A stretch of DNA of 62,500 bases. Origin: Chrysomallon squamiferum. Its lineage: Eukaryota > Mollusca > Gastropoda > Neomphalida > Peltospiridae. A model generated the notes under the pieces. That model saw only the letters and a program-made list of their open reading frames with translations, did not search any database and had not been told where the DNA came from. Positions 51,955 through 62,500 of the stretch are shown here, in pieces. A program made the position numbers and the translations under genes. The DNA lies in contig CM022677.1 of NCBI GenBank assembly GCA_012295275.1, positions 1,264,647 through 1,327,146 on the forward strand. Direction: 5' to 3'. Position 1 is the first letter of the stretch, and each line of letters opens with the position of its first letter.

Positions 51955-52205
51955 TTGACAAACCAGATAAACAATGATTAAAATAATGAACCAGCCAGGG
52001 AATTATTAATATAATGAACCAGATAAGAAATGATTAAGATAATGAATCAGCCACGGAATGATTAAGATAATGTTCCAATCAGGGAATGATTAACATAATG
52101 ACAAACCAAGGAATGATTAAAATAATGAACCAACCTGGGAAGGAATTAAGATACTGAACCAAATAGTTGGATGAATAGTTAGAGAAATAATGAACAAACC
52201 AGTCA
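51955..52205. repeat. Degenerate tandem repeat, about 30 bp
   Basis: Recurring blocks resembling AATGAACCAGCCAGGGAATG and ATTAAGATAATG, six to eight imperfect copies with variable length. An old, diverged minisatellite. Confidence 0.75.
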
Positions 52206-52969
52206 GTGGGTGAAGCATCTAGACAATTTTTTTTTTTAAATATTAGAGAAATAATGAAACCAGCTGGATAAATAACTACTGCAACTAGACCAGCTATAAA
52301 AATAGCGAAGCACGTAGTGAAGCGATCTCCTTGTGTTTAGCCAACTAAGCATTCGACCGACTGATTCAGTGTTAAAACTCATAAAAGAACGGTTTCACTA
52401 CTTGGTCAATTATCATCCGCACAACAATAAAGTAGCAAAATATGTGAACACTGGAATTAAATATTAATGTTTGAAAGCGAAGAACCGACTTGTTGAAATA
52501 ATACAACAGTTGTACTGTTCGGTCAAGTTTCCATTGCAGCTTTCATTTGTCTTCGTCATTTCATGATTTACAAGCCAGAACTGCCTATGTATCTTTTGTT
52601 CCGCTTCTTTATTTTTCACCTTGACATTAATTACGGAAAATGTTTGTACTGTTAATACACGTTACGATACAACACATTAATAAGATGTAATTATAGTGTA
52701 CATAACCAGTAATAAGGAAAACGCTAATTTGTCGTAGTTTAAACAAACATATGCGTGATGAACCTGGACCTGCAGGACATCGATAAGCAATGTGTCTGCC
52801 ACTGGATGTGACATTAAGTGTAACAAGTATAGCACTTTTTTTACTTTTTTACATACGAATGAGAAAAAAAGAAAAAAAAAAAAAAAAACCACCTAACAAT
52901 AGAACGACTGTTATAAAATAATTTTTGCTAGTAGGAGTTGACACATCAATTGCTTTTTCTGTTTTTAGT

Positions 52970-53212
52970 ATTGGTGTTATTACTACTATTACTATTACTA
53001 CTACTGCAACAACTACTACTATTATTACTATATCTACTATTACTATTACTACTGCTTACTACTATTTCTACTACAATTATGAATACTACAACTTCTACTA
53101 CTACTACTACTAATAATAATAATAACGATAATTATAATAATGATATGAAAACATAAATAAAAAATACCCACAAAAACTAAGGCATATTTTATTGTTGTTG
53201 TTGTTGTTGTTG

Positions 53213-53289
<77 letters not shown>

Positions 53290-53293
53290 TGTA
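52970..53293. repeat. Trinucleotide arrays (CTA)n and (TTG)n-(TTA)n
   Basis: Degenerate CTA/TTA at about 52977-53120, then TTG repeats at 53193-53217 passing directly into a long TTA array to about 53289. Poly-residue frames across these are artefacts. Confidence 0.92.
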
Positions 53294-53294
53294 T

Positions 53295-54526
53295 GTTTTG
53301 GGTTTTTTGTTGTTGTTGTGTTTGTTTCTCAGTTAGGTCTCTGTTCATCTGTTATTAATAGACGTTAAGACACTTCACACCAGTGCACTCAGAGTCTGCG
53401 CCACAGATTCCTCGCAGTGAGCTAAAGGTGACATTTTTCATGGTTTTCCAGTAAAGGTAAAACAAAGGTAATTTTATTATTTTTTAACGTGAAACAGAAG
53501 ATTACTCCGACCTCAGATTTCGTTTAAATATTTTTACTGTACAAATTGTAAAAGTATATTAGTAGCTGTGAGCAGGATTAATTAAACGAAACGAAATAAA
53601 TCCTTAATCAGTGCCTGTGTCTGTAGGACTGTATCCTGCGGACAATGATTATTATTTGAGGCTCTACAGAAGTGAACTTGATAACACACAGTTAATCAAA
53701 CGTCTTTTTACACTGGTACTCAGCTGTTATTTTTTAATCTTTATTAGTTTTCTTTTCTCTAGAAAAGTTTTTTTTTTTTTTATATATTGCAACTATGGTA
53801 TTAAAAAAATTGTTGGTAGAAGTGAAAGCCTGGCTGTAGTTTGTGTAAATTTTAATATCGATATCGTGGCAATACTGGACGGTGCGTTACACAAGCGACA
53901 CTCGTCCGTTTTAGACTGAAAATTATATTTTAAATAACGTGATAGCTTCCTTTTTGGTTCCGCCCCTAAACTGGGTGCACCGGATTATTCAAGACTGTAA
54001 CATTTCTGTACTGAAACATATTCCTGAGTGTGAAGCCGTTCTACGTAGAAAGATTCAGAAATAATTCTACTGGAAAAAGGTAGGCAGACCCACGAGGTAT
54101 AACGATTAGATAAAATATTTGTAACATATCTGACAAGGTTAGTACTATGAGGATGACAAGAAGCGTGTACATATGGATGTTAAATTGCCAAATATGCGAG
54201 AAAAGCATATAAAACAGACAGAAAAAAAAAAAATAAAAAATAAATAAAAAAATCTATGTCCATGGCAAACAGCCACATCCATCCACTGATCCATCCTTTT
54301 GACTTTTTATCTCACTGTGTTTAACTCTTTGGTTTCAATACTGAATGACGTACTTGCATAACCACACAGATACTGTACTGAGAGAAAACTCGTGAAATTT
54401 CAGCTCCGATCGTATTTCTGAATGAATTTTTACCAGTCTAGTGGTAACTGTCAGTATGACGTCACTGCATACACTATTTTTATCGATTAACCGTAAGTAA
54501 TTTTTTTAATTTTTTAATTCCACTTT
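53295..54526. other. Intron 1: unique AT-rich sequence
   Basis: No recognised gene. A 102-codon plus-strand open frame (53611-53919) crosses a poly-T run and shows no domain. An A-rich tract lies at 54221-54250. Confidence 0.5.
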
Positions 54527-54938
54527 GGTGCTGTACCAGGAACGTATCAGTTGTATTACTATTATTTGTTATACCACCTTGGTGTAGTACCAGCAACGTA
54601 TCAGTTGTATTTCTATTATTTTTTTTACCACTTTGGTGTAGTACCAGTAACGTATCATTTGTATTACTATTATTTCTTATACCACCTTGGTGTAGTACCA
54701 GCAACGTATCAGTTGTATTACTATTATTTGTTTTACCACCTTGGTGTAGTACCAGCAACGTATCAGTTGTATTACTATTATTTGTTTTACCACCTTGGTG
54801 TAGTACCAGCAACGTATCAGTTGTATTACTATTATTTGTTTTACCACCTTGGTGTAGTACCAGCAACGTATCAGTTGTATTACTATTATTTGTTTTACCA
54901 ACTTGGTGTAGTACCAGCAACGTATCAGTTGTATTACG
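54527..54938. repeat. 54-bp minisatellite, about 7-8 copies
   Basis: A tandem unit containing CTTGGTGTAGTACCAGCAAC and GTATCAGTTGTATTACTATT. The period is 54 bp, a multiple of three, which keeps both strands open over 130-146 codons. The translations are simple 18-residue reiterations with no domain, so I do not call them coding. GGTGTAGTACC carries short inverted arms (GGT/ACC) that could form hairpins. Confidence 0.93.
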
Positions 54939-54939
54939 A

Positions 54940-55464
54940 TTAGCTGTTCTGTAATTAAGCTAAAAGTAGCTCGTGTAATATGTCACACAAAATCGTTTTT
55001 AAAAAAAAACTGATTGATGGCAGGTGATACAAAAGAAAATCGAAGGTACCTACATTGCAGATGTAATTACTGTCGTAGTATCATTTTATAAATTAAAAAC
55101 AAATAAGGATGCTTAAACAGTTTTCTTGTGCAAGAAGCCCAAAATTTACAAACATATAAAAATACGTTTGAAGTTAGGAATATTTATCTTGTAGCGATGT
55201 AAAATGTGTATCTGATGAAATTAATAAATAAATTGATTTATGAAAAAGTACGGTGAAACTGTTTTAAATTATAAAATAATCTTATATGCTTTCACAACGT
55301 TATCAAACAGTGTATATAGAATGCAGTTATATAAACAATACTAAATTATGTGTAAATATTATAGACATTATCTTTAAATAACTTATTATGTAAAAATATA
55401 TTAAAAATATGAATGACATTTAAGTTATGTATACTTCGGGTCATTCGAATATTAAATATATATA

Positions 55465-55495
<31 letters not shown>

Positions 55496-56689
55496 TTTAT
55501 TTATTTTTTAAAACAAATTTTTTTTAATGATATTCACCGAAGACCTTTTTATGTATCAGTTCACCTTTTATTCGTATGATTTGTTCTGTGACATCAACTG
55601 TTTGTTAACCTTTTGTTATCGTATTTGTAAGTCACTTCATAGATCTGCGTCAACTGACTAATCTCGACGTTCAAACAAACACTCGGATACAGCTGTTTGA
55701 ACAAAGCACTGAGCTGCTTCTTCATACGTTCTCGTTAATAGTTCGTGAAAATATGAAAGTTGCGGATTTCTGCTTGAGCTGATTTCTTGTAAGAGTACCT
55801 GGATGACAGACACACTTATTTACATCTGACGTTCGTGCCGTGTTTGTGACAAATTTCTCATCTTGGTATTTCATAATTAAAAACTAAAGTTTCGGCAATT
55901 GATATGGTGACGACAGTGCGGTATCGTCAAGAAAATAAATAAAAACAATCAAGCAAACAAATAAAAAAAAAAGTCCAGTTATTAAAATGTAAATGTGTAA
56001 AAATAATAATAATAACATTTCATTGTAACTACCATAGCGATAAGTTTAAATTAACGGCATATATAAAAAAGACATGAAGCATATTAATTAACTAATTAAC
56101 ACCTGAAACCTGTGATAAAGGTGAATATACGACAGCTGACTCTGTTATTGATATCAACCCGCATTTGTTACAAACACAACTGACCTTCTATTCAATACAC
56201 GTTGTTTTATCTTTCACACGTTTCACACAGTGCCTGCACACAGAGACTAATTATGACTATGAATATAAAAAACATTCTTCTTACTAAAATAATACACAGA
56301 AAAGTTTGAATGATTTTTTTTTTGTTCTTTGTTCCTCACTCATTCTTTCTCTCTGTCTCTCTGTCTCTTTTTCTGTCTTATCTTTGTCTATCTGTCTGTC
56401 TGACTGTAATCATAAAACAGATAATAAACAGCACTAGACAGATAAAAATATCGTCAGTAGCAAGTCTTACATAAAACCGTTAAGAAATTAAACATTCTCG
56501 TTTATCTGTTTGTTAACTGATAATTGTTTTTACATTTCTATCTGTCTTTCTCTTCCGTGTCTACATACCTCACTACATACCTACCTAGTAATCACCTTTA
56601 TTATCATTATTATAATCTAATAACTGCCGTCACTCCTTAACAATCATCCCCCTTTTTATCAATTTCTTTGCACGAAATGTATGTTGTCA
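54940..56689. other. Intron 1: AT-rich unique sequence
   Basis: No gene or recognised element. A poly-T tract lies at 55468-55490, a short (AAT) patch near 56005 and TCTG-rich simple sequence around 56340-56405. Confidence 0.5.
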
Positions 56690-56841
<152 letters not shown>

Positions 56842-57161
56842 ATTTATACATATACATATTACCGAGGCTTTTAGTAACAGTTAAAAACAGATGATCTGTT
56901 TTCTCCAGTTATTCAGTTAAATATATATATATATATATTTGTAATCGGTATATTTATTATTTTATTATTACTATTTTTAATTTAGGTAGAATTTTAAAAA
57001 TGTATTTTACAATTCTAATTTGTCTATTTTTTTTTATTAGTATTATTATTTTTTTGCGATTTTTATTTATTATTTATTTATTTATTATTATTATTATTAT
57101 TTTAATGTGCCAATAAATTAAAATTAATGTTATTCTATCTATGCATATTTCATTTTTGAAA

Positions 57162-57337
57162 TGACGTCACTGTCATACCCATACGTCAACAGGCACGTTA
57201 TTGCTGTAGAATGAAAATCACGTGACGTCATTACTAACATTCGATGCCAGATGTCGCACACATAAAACTGGAACGCTGGTATTCAAAGTGTAAACAGAAA
57301 CAGTGACGTATGTCTCCCTAAATCAAATGTGACGTCA
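57162..57337. promoter_or_regulatory. Cluster of CRE-like sites in early intron 1
   Basis: Three perfect palindromic TGACGTCA octamers (57162-57169, 57223-57230, 57330-57337) and two partial sites (ATACGTCA near 57181 and TGACGTAT near 57304) fall within 176 bp. The middle octamer overlaps a CACGTG E-box (57219-57224). TGACGTCA is the known CREB/ATF site. The cluster begins about 700 bp into intron 1. Confidence 0.5.
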
Positions 57338-57448
57338 AATTCCAAAACATACCTTATAATTTATCTGTGTTGTAAAATTCTAATGTAGTCTACATATTTT
57401 TCTTCAGCATACCTAAATATTGATTTTATTCCGTATGAACACACACAA

Positions 57449-57454
<6 letters not shown>

Positions 57455-57494
<40 letters not shown>

Positions 57495-57681
57495 CCGGCT
57501 GCTGACTTTTTTGAAGAGACAATAATTTCATACATTATGCATACATAAATAATGTGAAACCAGCTAATCAGTTTTCGTTTCGAGTTACTGATCTGAAACA
57601 GACAACCTAGAAACATTATCGGAATTTAACCCTCAATTTGTTTTTTGTATCTATATATGTTTCTCTGGTTTTCAAAATAGA

Positions 57682-57720
<39 letters not shown>
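57455..57720. repeat. (GT)n and (AAAT)n microsatellites
   Basis: A GT run at about 57455-57492 and an AAAT run at about 57678-57720, in intron 1 shortly downstream of exon 1. A GTGC-rich patch lies at 57907-57942. Confidence 0.9.
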
Positions 57721-57721
<1 letters not shown>

Positions 57722-58036
57722 CAAATTAATCTGAATACATCCAACTGTTTCAGAAAATCAAATCCTTAAACCAGAGATTTGGTTCATGTTGCAACGTCAT
57801 GACTGCCTAACAAAATATCTTAAATCTTGTCTCGTCACTATTCCTACTGTTTTCCTTTTGGCAATGAAAGCTGGATAAACAACTGTATGCTTTATGAGTG
57901 AGTCTGTATGTGTGTCTGTGCGTGCGTGCGCGTGCGTGTATGTAACCACACACCTGAAAGAATAATAAGTTAAAAAACAACAAATAAATAAACATATTAA
58001 AATGAAAAAAAAATAATTTTTACATATACTACTCAC

Positions 58037-58309
58037 GAGTTTCTCGCTCTCCTTTCCTTTGTGAAGAGTCGCTGGGGCGATCACCCGGTCGCAGTAACTG
58101 CCTTCCAGCAAAGCTGCCCCGGAAGGACGGACGGACGATTCGTGTTCGTAATAGAAGAGCACATTCTGATAGAGAATGAAATACCTCAACTGCCATTTCC
58201 CAGTGTCTGAGCTTTTCTTGTACAGGTTGCCGCAAATAGTGTTCTCGTGTCTGGCCTTACCCGCCAGGTAGAGCAGTTGACTTTCGTTGAAACGCAAACC
58301 CTTCTGCAT
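58037..58309 (-). CDS. RASGRF: RasGRF homologue, coding exon 1 (start codon, first part of PH1)
   Basis: This exon encodes residues 1-91 of a Ras-specific guanine nucleotide-releasing factor, a calcium/calmodulin-regulated exchanger known to activate Ras (CDC25 domain) and Rac (DH domain) at membranes. The opening MQKGLRFNES, the motif NLYKKSSDTGKWQ and the RPSG...LLEG..CDR segment match the vertebrate RasGRF1/2 N-terminus closely; residues from about 22 on form the first PH domain. The ATG at 58309-58307 has A at -3, and an in-frame TAA at 58363-58361 with no intervening ATG supports this start. The exon ends in phase 0 at GAAACTC|GTGAGT. Upstream is the candidate promoter; the next exon is 40.6 kb away. 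Confidence 0.95.
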
Positions 58310-58320
58310 ATTTACTGCTG

Positions 58321-58332
58321 TCTCACGTGAGA
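58321..58332. promoter_or_regulatory. E-box palindrome TCTCACGTGAGA
   Basis: A perfect 12-bp palindrome centred on CACGTG, 12 bases upstream of the start codon and so either in the 5' UTR or the core promoter. CACGTG is the known site of bHLH-ZIP factors such as USF and MITF/TFE. Binding here is inferred only. Confidence 0.45.
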
Positions 58333-58651
58333 GATGCTGACAGTAAAACGTAATGTGCGTTTAATTGGTTCGTGTGGTTGTCTCAGAACTGCACATAACA
58401 ATGGCAGGCTGAGCACTGAGGCCTTTTCTCCGATAATCACAAGCCAAAGTGAACAGACGATTGTTTCGAAAAGAGAACGGCTCAGCGCGCCATCGCAACT
58501 TTCATATCTATCACAGAAATATCGTAATAGCTAATTTTTGCCTGGCAACGAGGATCCTTTCATCGTCAGGGTGGAAAGTACGACAGTCACAAATCGACTG
58601 GTCACTGAACAATAGCGGTCAGATCGCGAACTCTCTGTTGTGCGACACAAA

Positions 58652-58672
58652 CACACCTGTGCAAAGGTGTGA
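58652..58672. promoter_or_regulatory. T-box-like inverted half-sites
   Basis: CACACCT (58652-58658) and AGGTGTGA (58665-58672) face each other across six bases. AGGTGTGA is the classic T-box half-site. It lies about 340 bp upstream of the start codon on the gene side of the flank. Confidence 0.35.
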
Positions 58673-58730
58673 CAAAAATACAGGTGCACAAAAATTGAAA
58701 AAAATAAATAATAAAAATAAATAAGCAAAA

Positions 58731-59820
58731 AAATATAGAAGACAAAATAAACAAAATATATAGCTGTATCCTGTAGTTATATTAAAAAAATGTTTTTTTT
58801 TTTGTTAACCAGACTCCTTACGAAAATGATCGTATCTCCATAGAAATATACATAGAAATATACGTATATATGTATACACATATATAATATATTTTCTAAT
58901 TTCTTCAAAACATTTCTGTCTGAAATATCTTTTTCTCCTTCAAATGAAACCAGTTGATTTTGAGATGAGAAAATTAAAAATGAATCATGTATTTCAAACA
59001 ACGATAAAATAAATCTTCCCTTTAGGGATGAAAACATTATTACACAACATAGTGTCCCGAAAATGCCAAACTACGGATTAATTACAAATAGCCTGTGAAT
59101 ATGACAGCTCCGTGTATCCATTTGTGTAGTAGCAGACGACAGACTTGGCACTAGTTCTGTGCACACATGACACACACACCTGTCGCTCGCGTATCCAAGT
59201 CGGCAGACAGCCACTGTTTATACACCAGCCGAAACGACGAGAGAAAAAAGCCAACAAAAAAACATACACAGATTAATGTATTCACCCGCAACGACCACAA
59301 TAAACCCCATCTAAAGAAAATGATAAAAGAAAAAGAAATTAAAAACACTTAAAAAAAAAGTCATGGATTCATAATGAACACGGCATACCGTTAATCCACA
59401 GCCATTTGTGGTTTTATCTTCGTCCGTAGTTTTATACAAAACGTGCAACAACTTGGAAAGCTGTCGGCTGCTCGGCTTTCTGAGCGGCGGGAAAAATCGA
59501 CTGACGGTTTCTGTACGAGAGTTGTCACATGGAAAAGCGACACAGACTCTGACAGCAGAGGGCGGTCTTCAGCATGAAGCAGACGAACTGCGCGATGTAC
59601 ATTTGTTTATCCAGCGAGTTTACTTCTGTGTCGTTTGTCGCTTCAGCGCATACTTCACGTTTTTCCGTGTCAAAGGGCACGCGGTTCCGAAGTAGAACTC
59701 ACGTAGCTGCTTCAATTTATTTGTTTATTTATCATGTTAAAAACATAACATGAAAGAATACTTACGATGATGCAATTAAGTGAGAAAAAAAAAAAAAATT
59801 ACACCACTATATGTACATAA
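58731..59820. other. 5' flank: AT-rich then GC-richer unique sequence
   Basis: 58680-59060 is AT-rich with A/T runs and short TA tracts. 59060-59700 is mostly unique and GC-richer, and includes the CTCF-like motif. A 95-codon open frame on the plus strand at 59408-59695 has no recognisable domain or gene-like context and I do not call it a gene. Confidence 0.5.
59552..59566 (+). promoter_or_regulatory. CTCF-like motif ACAGCAGAGGGCGGT
   Basis: It closely matches the CTCF core (CCASYAGRGGGCR type), about 1.2 kb upstream of the RasGRF start, inside a GC-richer repeat-poor block (about 59400-59700). CTCF is known in many bilaterians. This is a motif match only. Confidence 0.35.
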
Positions 59821-59831
59821 ATTATAAATAT

Positions 59832-59889
<58 letters not shown>

Positions 59890-60060
59890 ATTAAAAACAT
59901 ACATTTAGTTGAAATAAACGCAGCTGAAAGAGCAACAACAGTATTAATAGTAAAAGAAACATCTAATAGTTGTGTGTCTGAGTGAGTACGTGTGTGTGTG
60001 TGTGTGTATGTGATATTTATTCACATACACACACACACACACACACACACTGTAAATAAA
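59821..60060. repeat. (CA)n microsatellites
   Basis: CA runs at about 59836-59886 and 60028-60050, with a GT run at about 59990-60008 between them. The GT and CA runs at 59990-60050 are inverted and could fold back. Confidence 0.85.
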
Positions 60061-61260
60061 CACTGTTGATAGTATTTCTGCACAAGCAGGCTTGTCATTC
60101 CAGAGTACATCTGGTTTATGCTATGACGTTTTTATTTTACATTTCTTACTTTCTTTTACGTGTAACGCATCCGATAAGGGCGGGCTGGGGATGGGGGAAT
60201 TTCATAAATATTCATAAGTTGAAATAATTGAAATCATCACATGCACTGTCAGATGAGCGTTAATTTAAAAAAAAAAAAAAAAATTTATTTATTTTTTAAC
60301 AGATTTCAAAAAAAATGTTTATTAATTTGTTTATAGGACTAAAATTGTGATATCTAGATAATAAATGTTAAATTAATCATACAAAAATAAATAAATATGT
60401 AACATGAAGAAAAATAATAAAAACAAATGCTATAAGAAACTGAACGAAAGACCGACGCAGAAGGTCAAGAAACAGAACTGTCTCCACTAAACTAGTAAAC
60501 AAATATCTTTGCAAAACGTTAGAAACATAAAACAAACAGAGCCAAGTAGAAAACATTTGCAGTTTGCAGAATTCATATCTGAATGGTTATTTGTGTAAGA
60601 GTCTATATTAGGTTGTCAGACAAACACAGCAACATGTAAACATAAACAAGAAATATCTGTAAAATTTTAAATCTTTTTTATAATAGACAAAACTAATTAA
60701 TACGTAATTATGAGAGAAGTATTTATGTTTTATGTATGTTTGTATGTATGTTTGTATTTATGTATGTGTATAAGTATATATATATGTGTGTGTGTGTATA
60801 CGTATGTATATAGATACGACTATTCTGTTTCTCAATTACTTTTATTAGACTCTGCCTATAGACAGTATTCTGGAACTTAGTGGCCTAGGAGGACAAAGTC
60901 TAATCATCACGTCACAAACGTCAGATTCCGCTGGCGAGACTCGAACGTATGGCACCCATTCCATCCCATTCTGAATTGTGTGTGTGAATGTATCTGTGTT
61001 TGTATGCACGTACGTACGTATTTTTATATGTGTGCGTATGTAGATGAGTGGGTATGGATGTAATTGCGTGTACCAGTGTGAACATATCGATCTATCTATC
61101 GCTTACTGGTTCTGTTACACGTCTGTATGTTTGTATAGTTCACAAATGAACACGTGTTTTATAATAGATCAATTTTTGTTCTCGCGACATTTATGTAACA
61201 GCGTAATAACTATTAAGACAGTTTAAAGATACACTATATTCAGAATTCAACCAAGCAAAA
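60061..61260. other. Intergenic unique sequence with a possible SINE fragment
   Basis: AT-rich DNA without a supported gene. Short GT/TA tracts occur at 60720-60810. A block at about 60840-60980 has features of a decayed tRNA-derived SINE and is listed separately. Confidence 0.4.
60840..60980 (-). mobile_element. Possible decayed tRNA-derived SINE
   Basis: On the minus strand the block contains GTTCGAGTC, an exact fit to the Pol III B-box consensus GWTCRANNC, followed by unique sequence ending near CTAATAAAAG. The inverted octamers ATTAGACT and AGTCTAAT flank the inner 62 bp (60846-60907). No A box or intact tRNA arm is visible, and the bases around the B box do not pair as a T stem. I suggest a fragment only. 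Confidence 0.25.
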
Positions 61261-61261
61261 A

Positions 61262-61355
61262 ATAAAAAAAAAAAAAAAAATAAATAAAAGAAAAAGAAAA
61301 AAGAAAAAAAAAAAAAGAAAACTAAAAAAAACACTAAAAAAAAAAAAAAAAAAAC
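61262..61355. repeat. A-rich low-complexity tract
   Basis: Nearly pure A with scattered T, G and C over about 95 bp. Confidence 0.85.
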
Positions 61356-61458
61356 AAACATATGATAAAAAGACCGAACAATATATATTAATGAATGACG
61401 AACAAACCAAATTAAATAACTATTTTTTTCTTCTTACTTTTAAATGTGTACAGTTTTG

Positions 61459-61463
<5 letters not shown>

Positions 61464-61556
<93 letters not shown>
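61464..61556. repeat. (CT)n microsatellite
   Basis: About 46 CT units, followed by a degenerate TC-rich tail to about 61640. The open frames across it (Ser/Leu repeats) are repeat artefacts. Confidence 0.95.
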
Positions 61557-61557
<1 letters not shown>

Positions 61558-61639
61558 TTCTACTTTTTTCTCTCTGTCTCTTTCTCATTCTCATTATTTC
61601 TGTCTCTCTGTCTTTTTCTCACTCTCCCCTGTTCTCTGA

Positions 61640-62195
61640 CTCTGTCTTTCATTGTTCCTGTACATGAGATTATAATAATGACAGAGCTGTACAGTTTGTG
61701 TTGTAAACAAACAAATACATAAATAAATAAATAAATAATTTTATAGATGTAAAAAAAAAAAACAATACAGTGCCTTTAATAAAGGTATTAGAAAATCGTA
61801 CCACATCTATAACAGAGTAACAATTTTAATGACGTCAAGCGAACGAGTTCATGTGATTTGTAACAAACTCTGCAACTGTGGAACAGTTCCCGTCTTTTAC
61901 ACATTAAATGTTAATGTTTTGTGTCTGTTCTACAGAAAGCAGCCCTGGCATTGTCATGGAAACAAATAAGAACAGAAACGAACTGAGGCGAATTGTTGCG
62001 AACAGATACGAACTCAACCGAAGGAAATAGATGTTTATTATGCGGATTTAGAGTTTAGCGCGTGGACCTAAAGCTGATTAGAACTTGGTATTATCTCCAT
62101 GATTTAGATCAGATTAAAAAGGAATTTGTTATTAATACAAGTTCGACATCATAAACCTATGAAAGGCATGATGAAGAAATTGAAGAAAAAAGAAA
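61640..62195. other. Unique 5' intergenic sequence
   Basis: No gene, RNA or repeat family is recognised apart from a short (AAAT)n at about 61717-61740. A CRE-like AATGACGTCAAG occurs near 61830. Confidence 0.4.
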
Positions 62196-62199
62196 ACAA

Positions 62200-62335
<136 letters not shown>

Positions 62336-62500
62336 CAGCGGTCTTAGTAATGATTATAATGATGATGATGATTATAATAATAATAAAAGTAATAATAAGA
62401 AGTACTGCTAAAATGACTACGACTACCTCTATTACTACTGCTAAATCTATTACGGCTGTTGATGCTGCTGCCTCTGCTGTTGTAGTATTTTTTATTTAGA

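Larger units (their letters stand above)
58310..58730 (-). promoter_or_regulatory. Candidate promoter and 5' UTR of the RasGRF homologue
   Basis: This block directly precedes the start codon and is richer in GC and CpG than its surroundings, with a cluster of CG dinucleotides at 58450-58640. Visible elements are a CCAAT sequence on the minus strand (58368-58364), a 12-bp palindrome with a CACGTG E-box (58321-58332) and an inverted T-box-like pair (58652-58672). I see no convincing TATA box. The transcription start cannot be fixed from sequence. Confidence 0.45.

Noticed and set aside
54480-54943. 130- and 146-codon overlapping frames on both strands
   Set aside because: Translation of the 54-bp repeat, open on both strands because of the period.
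59408-59695. 95-codon plus-strand frame upstream of RasGRF
   Set aside because: No recognisable domain, no splice context; GC-richer flank DNA gives long frames by chance.

Overview
The window is nuclear DNA from an animal, most likely an invertebrate and plausibly a lophotrochozoan or mollusc. It is strongly AT-rich, packed with long microsatellites and minisatellites, and has GT-AG introns and no bacterial-style operons. The taxon is an inference from genome style and from how well the one recognisable protein matches its vertebrate relatives; nothing here fixes the species.

I can support one protein-coding gene. It lies on the minus strand and spans nearly the whole window: the 5' part of a RasGRF (Ras protein-specific guanine nucleotide-releasing factor 1/2) homologue. 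Nine coding exons, from the initiator ATG at 58309 down to 5712, join in phase to give 455 codons plus one base. In order they encode an N-terminal PH domain, a coiled coil, an IQ calmodulin-binding motif and a complete DH (Dbl-homology, Rho/Rac GEF) domain. The second PH domain, the Ras exchanger motif and the CDC25 domain were not found and should lie beyond the left edge (coordinate <1).

Layout from right to left, in the direction of transcription. 62500-58310 is 5' flank with a candidate promoter, an E-box palindrome, a T-box-like inverted pair and a CTCF-like site. 58309-58037 is exon 1. 58036-17412 is a 40.6-kb first intron full of repeat arrays: a 59-bp satellite of about 24 copies, a 36-bp E-box array, a 54-bp array, (CTA)n, (GA)n, (GTAT)n and (CA)n. 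It also holds a few repeat-poor, GC- or CpG-richer blocks that may be regulatory. 17411-5712 carries exons 2-9 in a compact cluster. 5711-1 is the start of intron 9, again repeat-rich.

The most distinctive pattern is that three of the nine 5' splice sites (exons 5, 8 and 9) have been copied by local tandem duplication. Rows of decoy splice donors therefore lie just downstream of the real ones in the intron. Other notable items are a palindrome-bearing array in intron 2, homotypic motif arrays (E-box, Myb-like) created by minisatellite expansion, a cluster of CRE-like sites shortly after exon 1, a fold-back element near 46.1 kb and a CpG-dense patch next to the 59-bp satellite. I found no wholly new genetic system, no intact transposon, no RNA gene and no CRISPR array.
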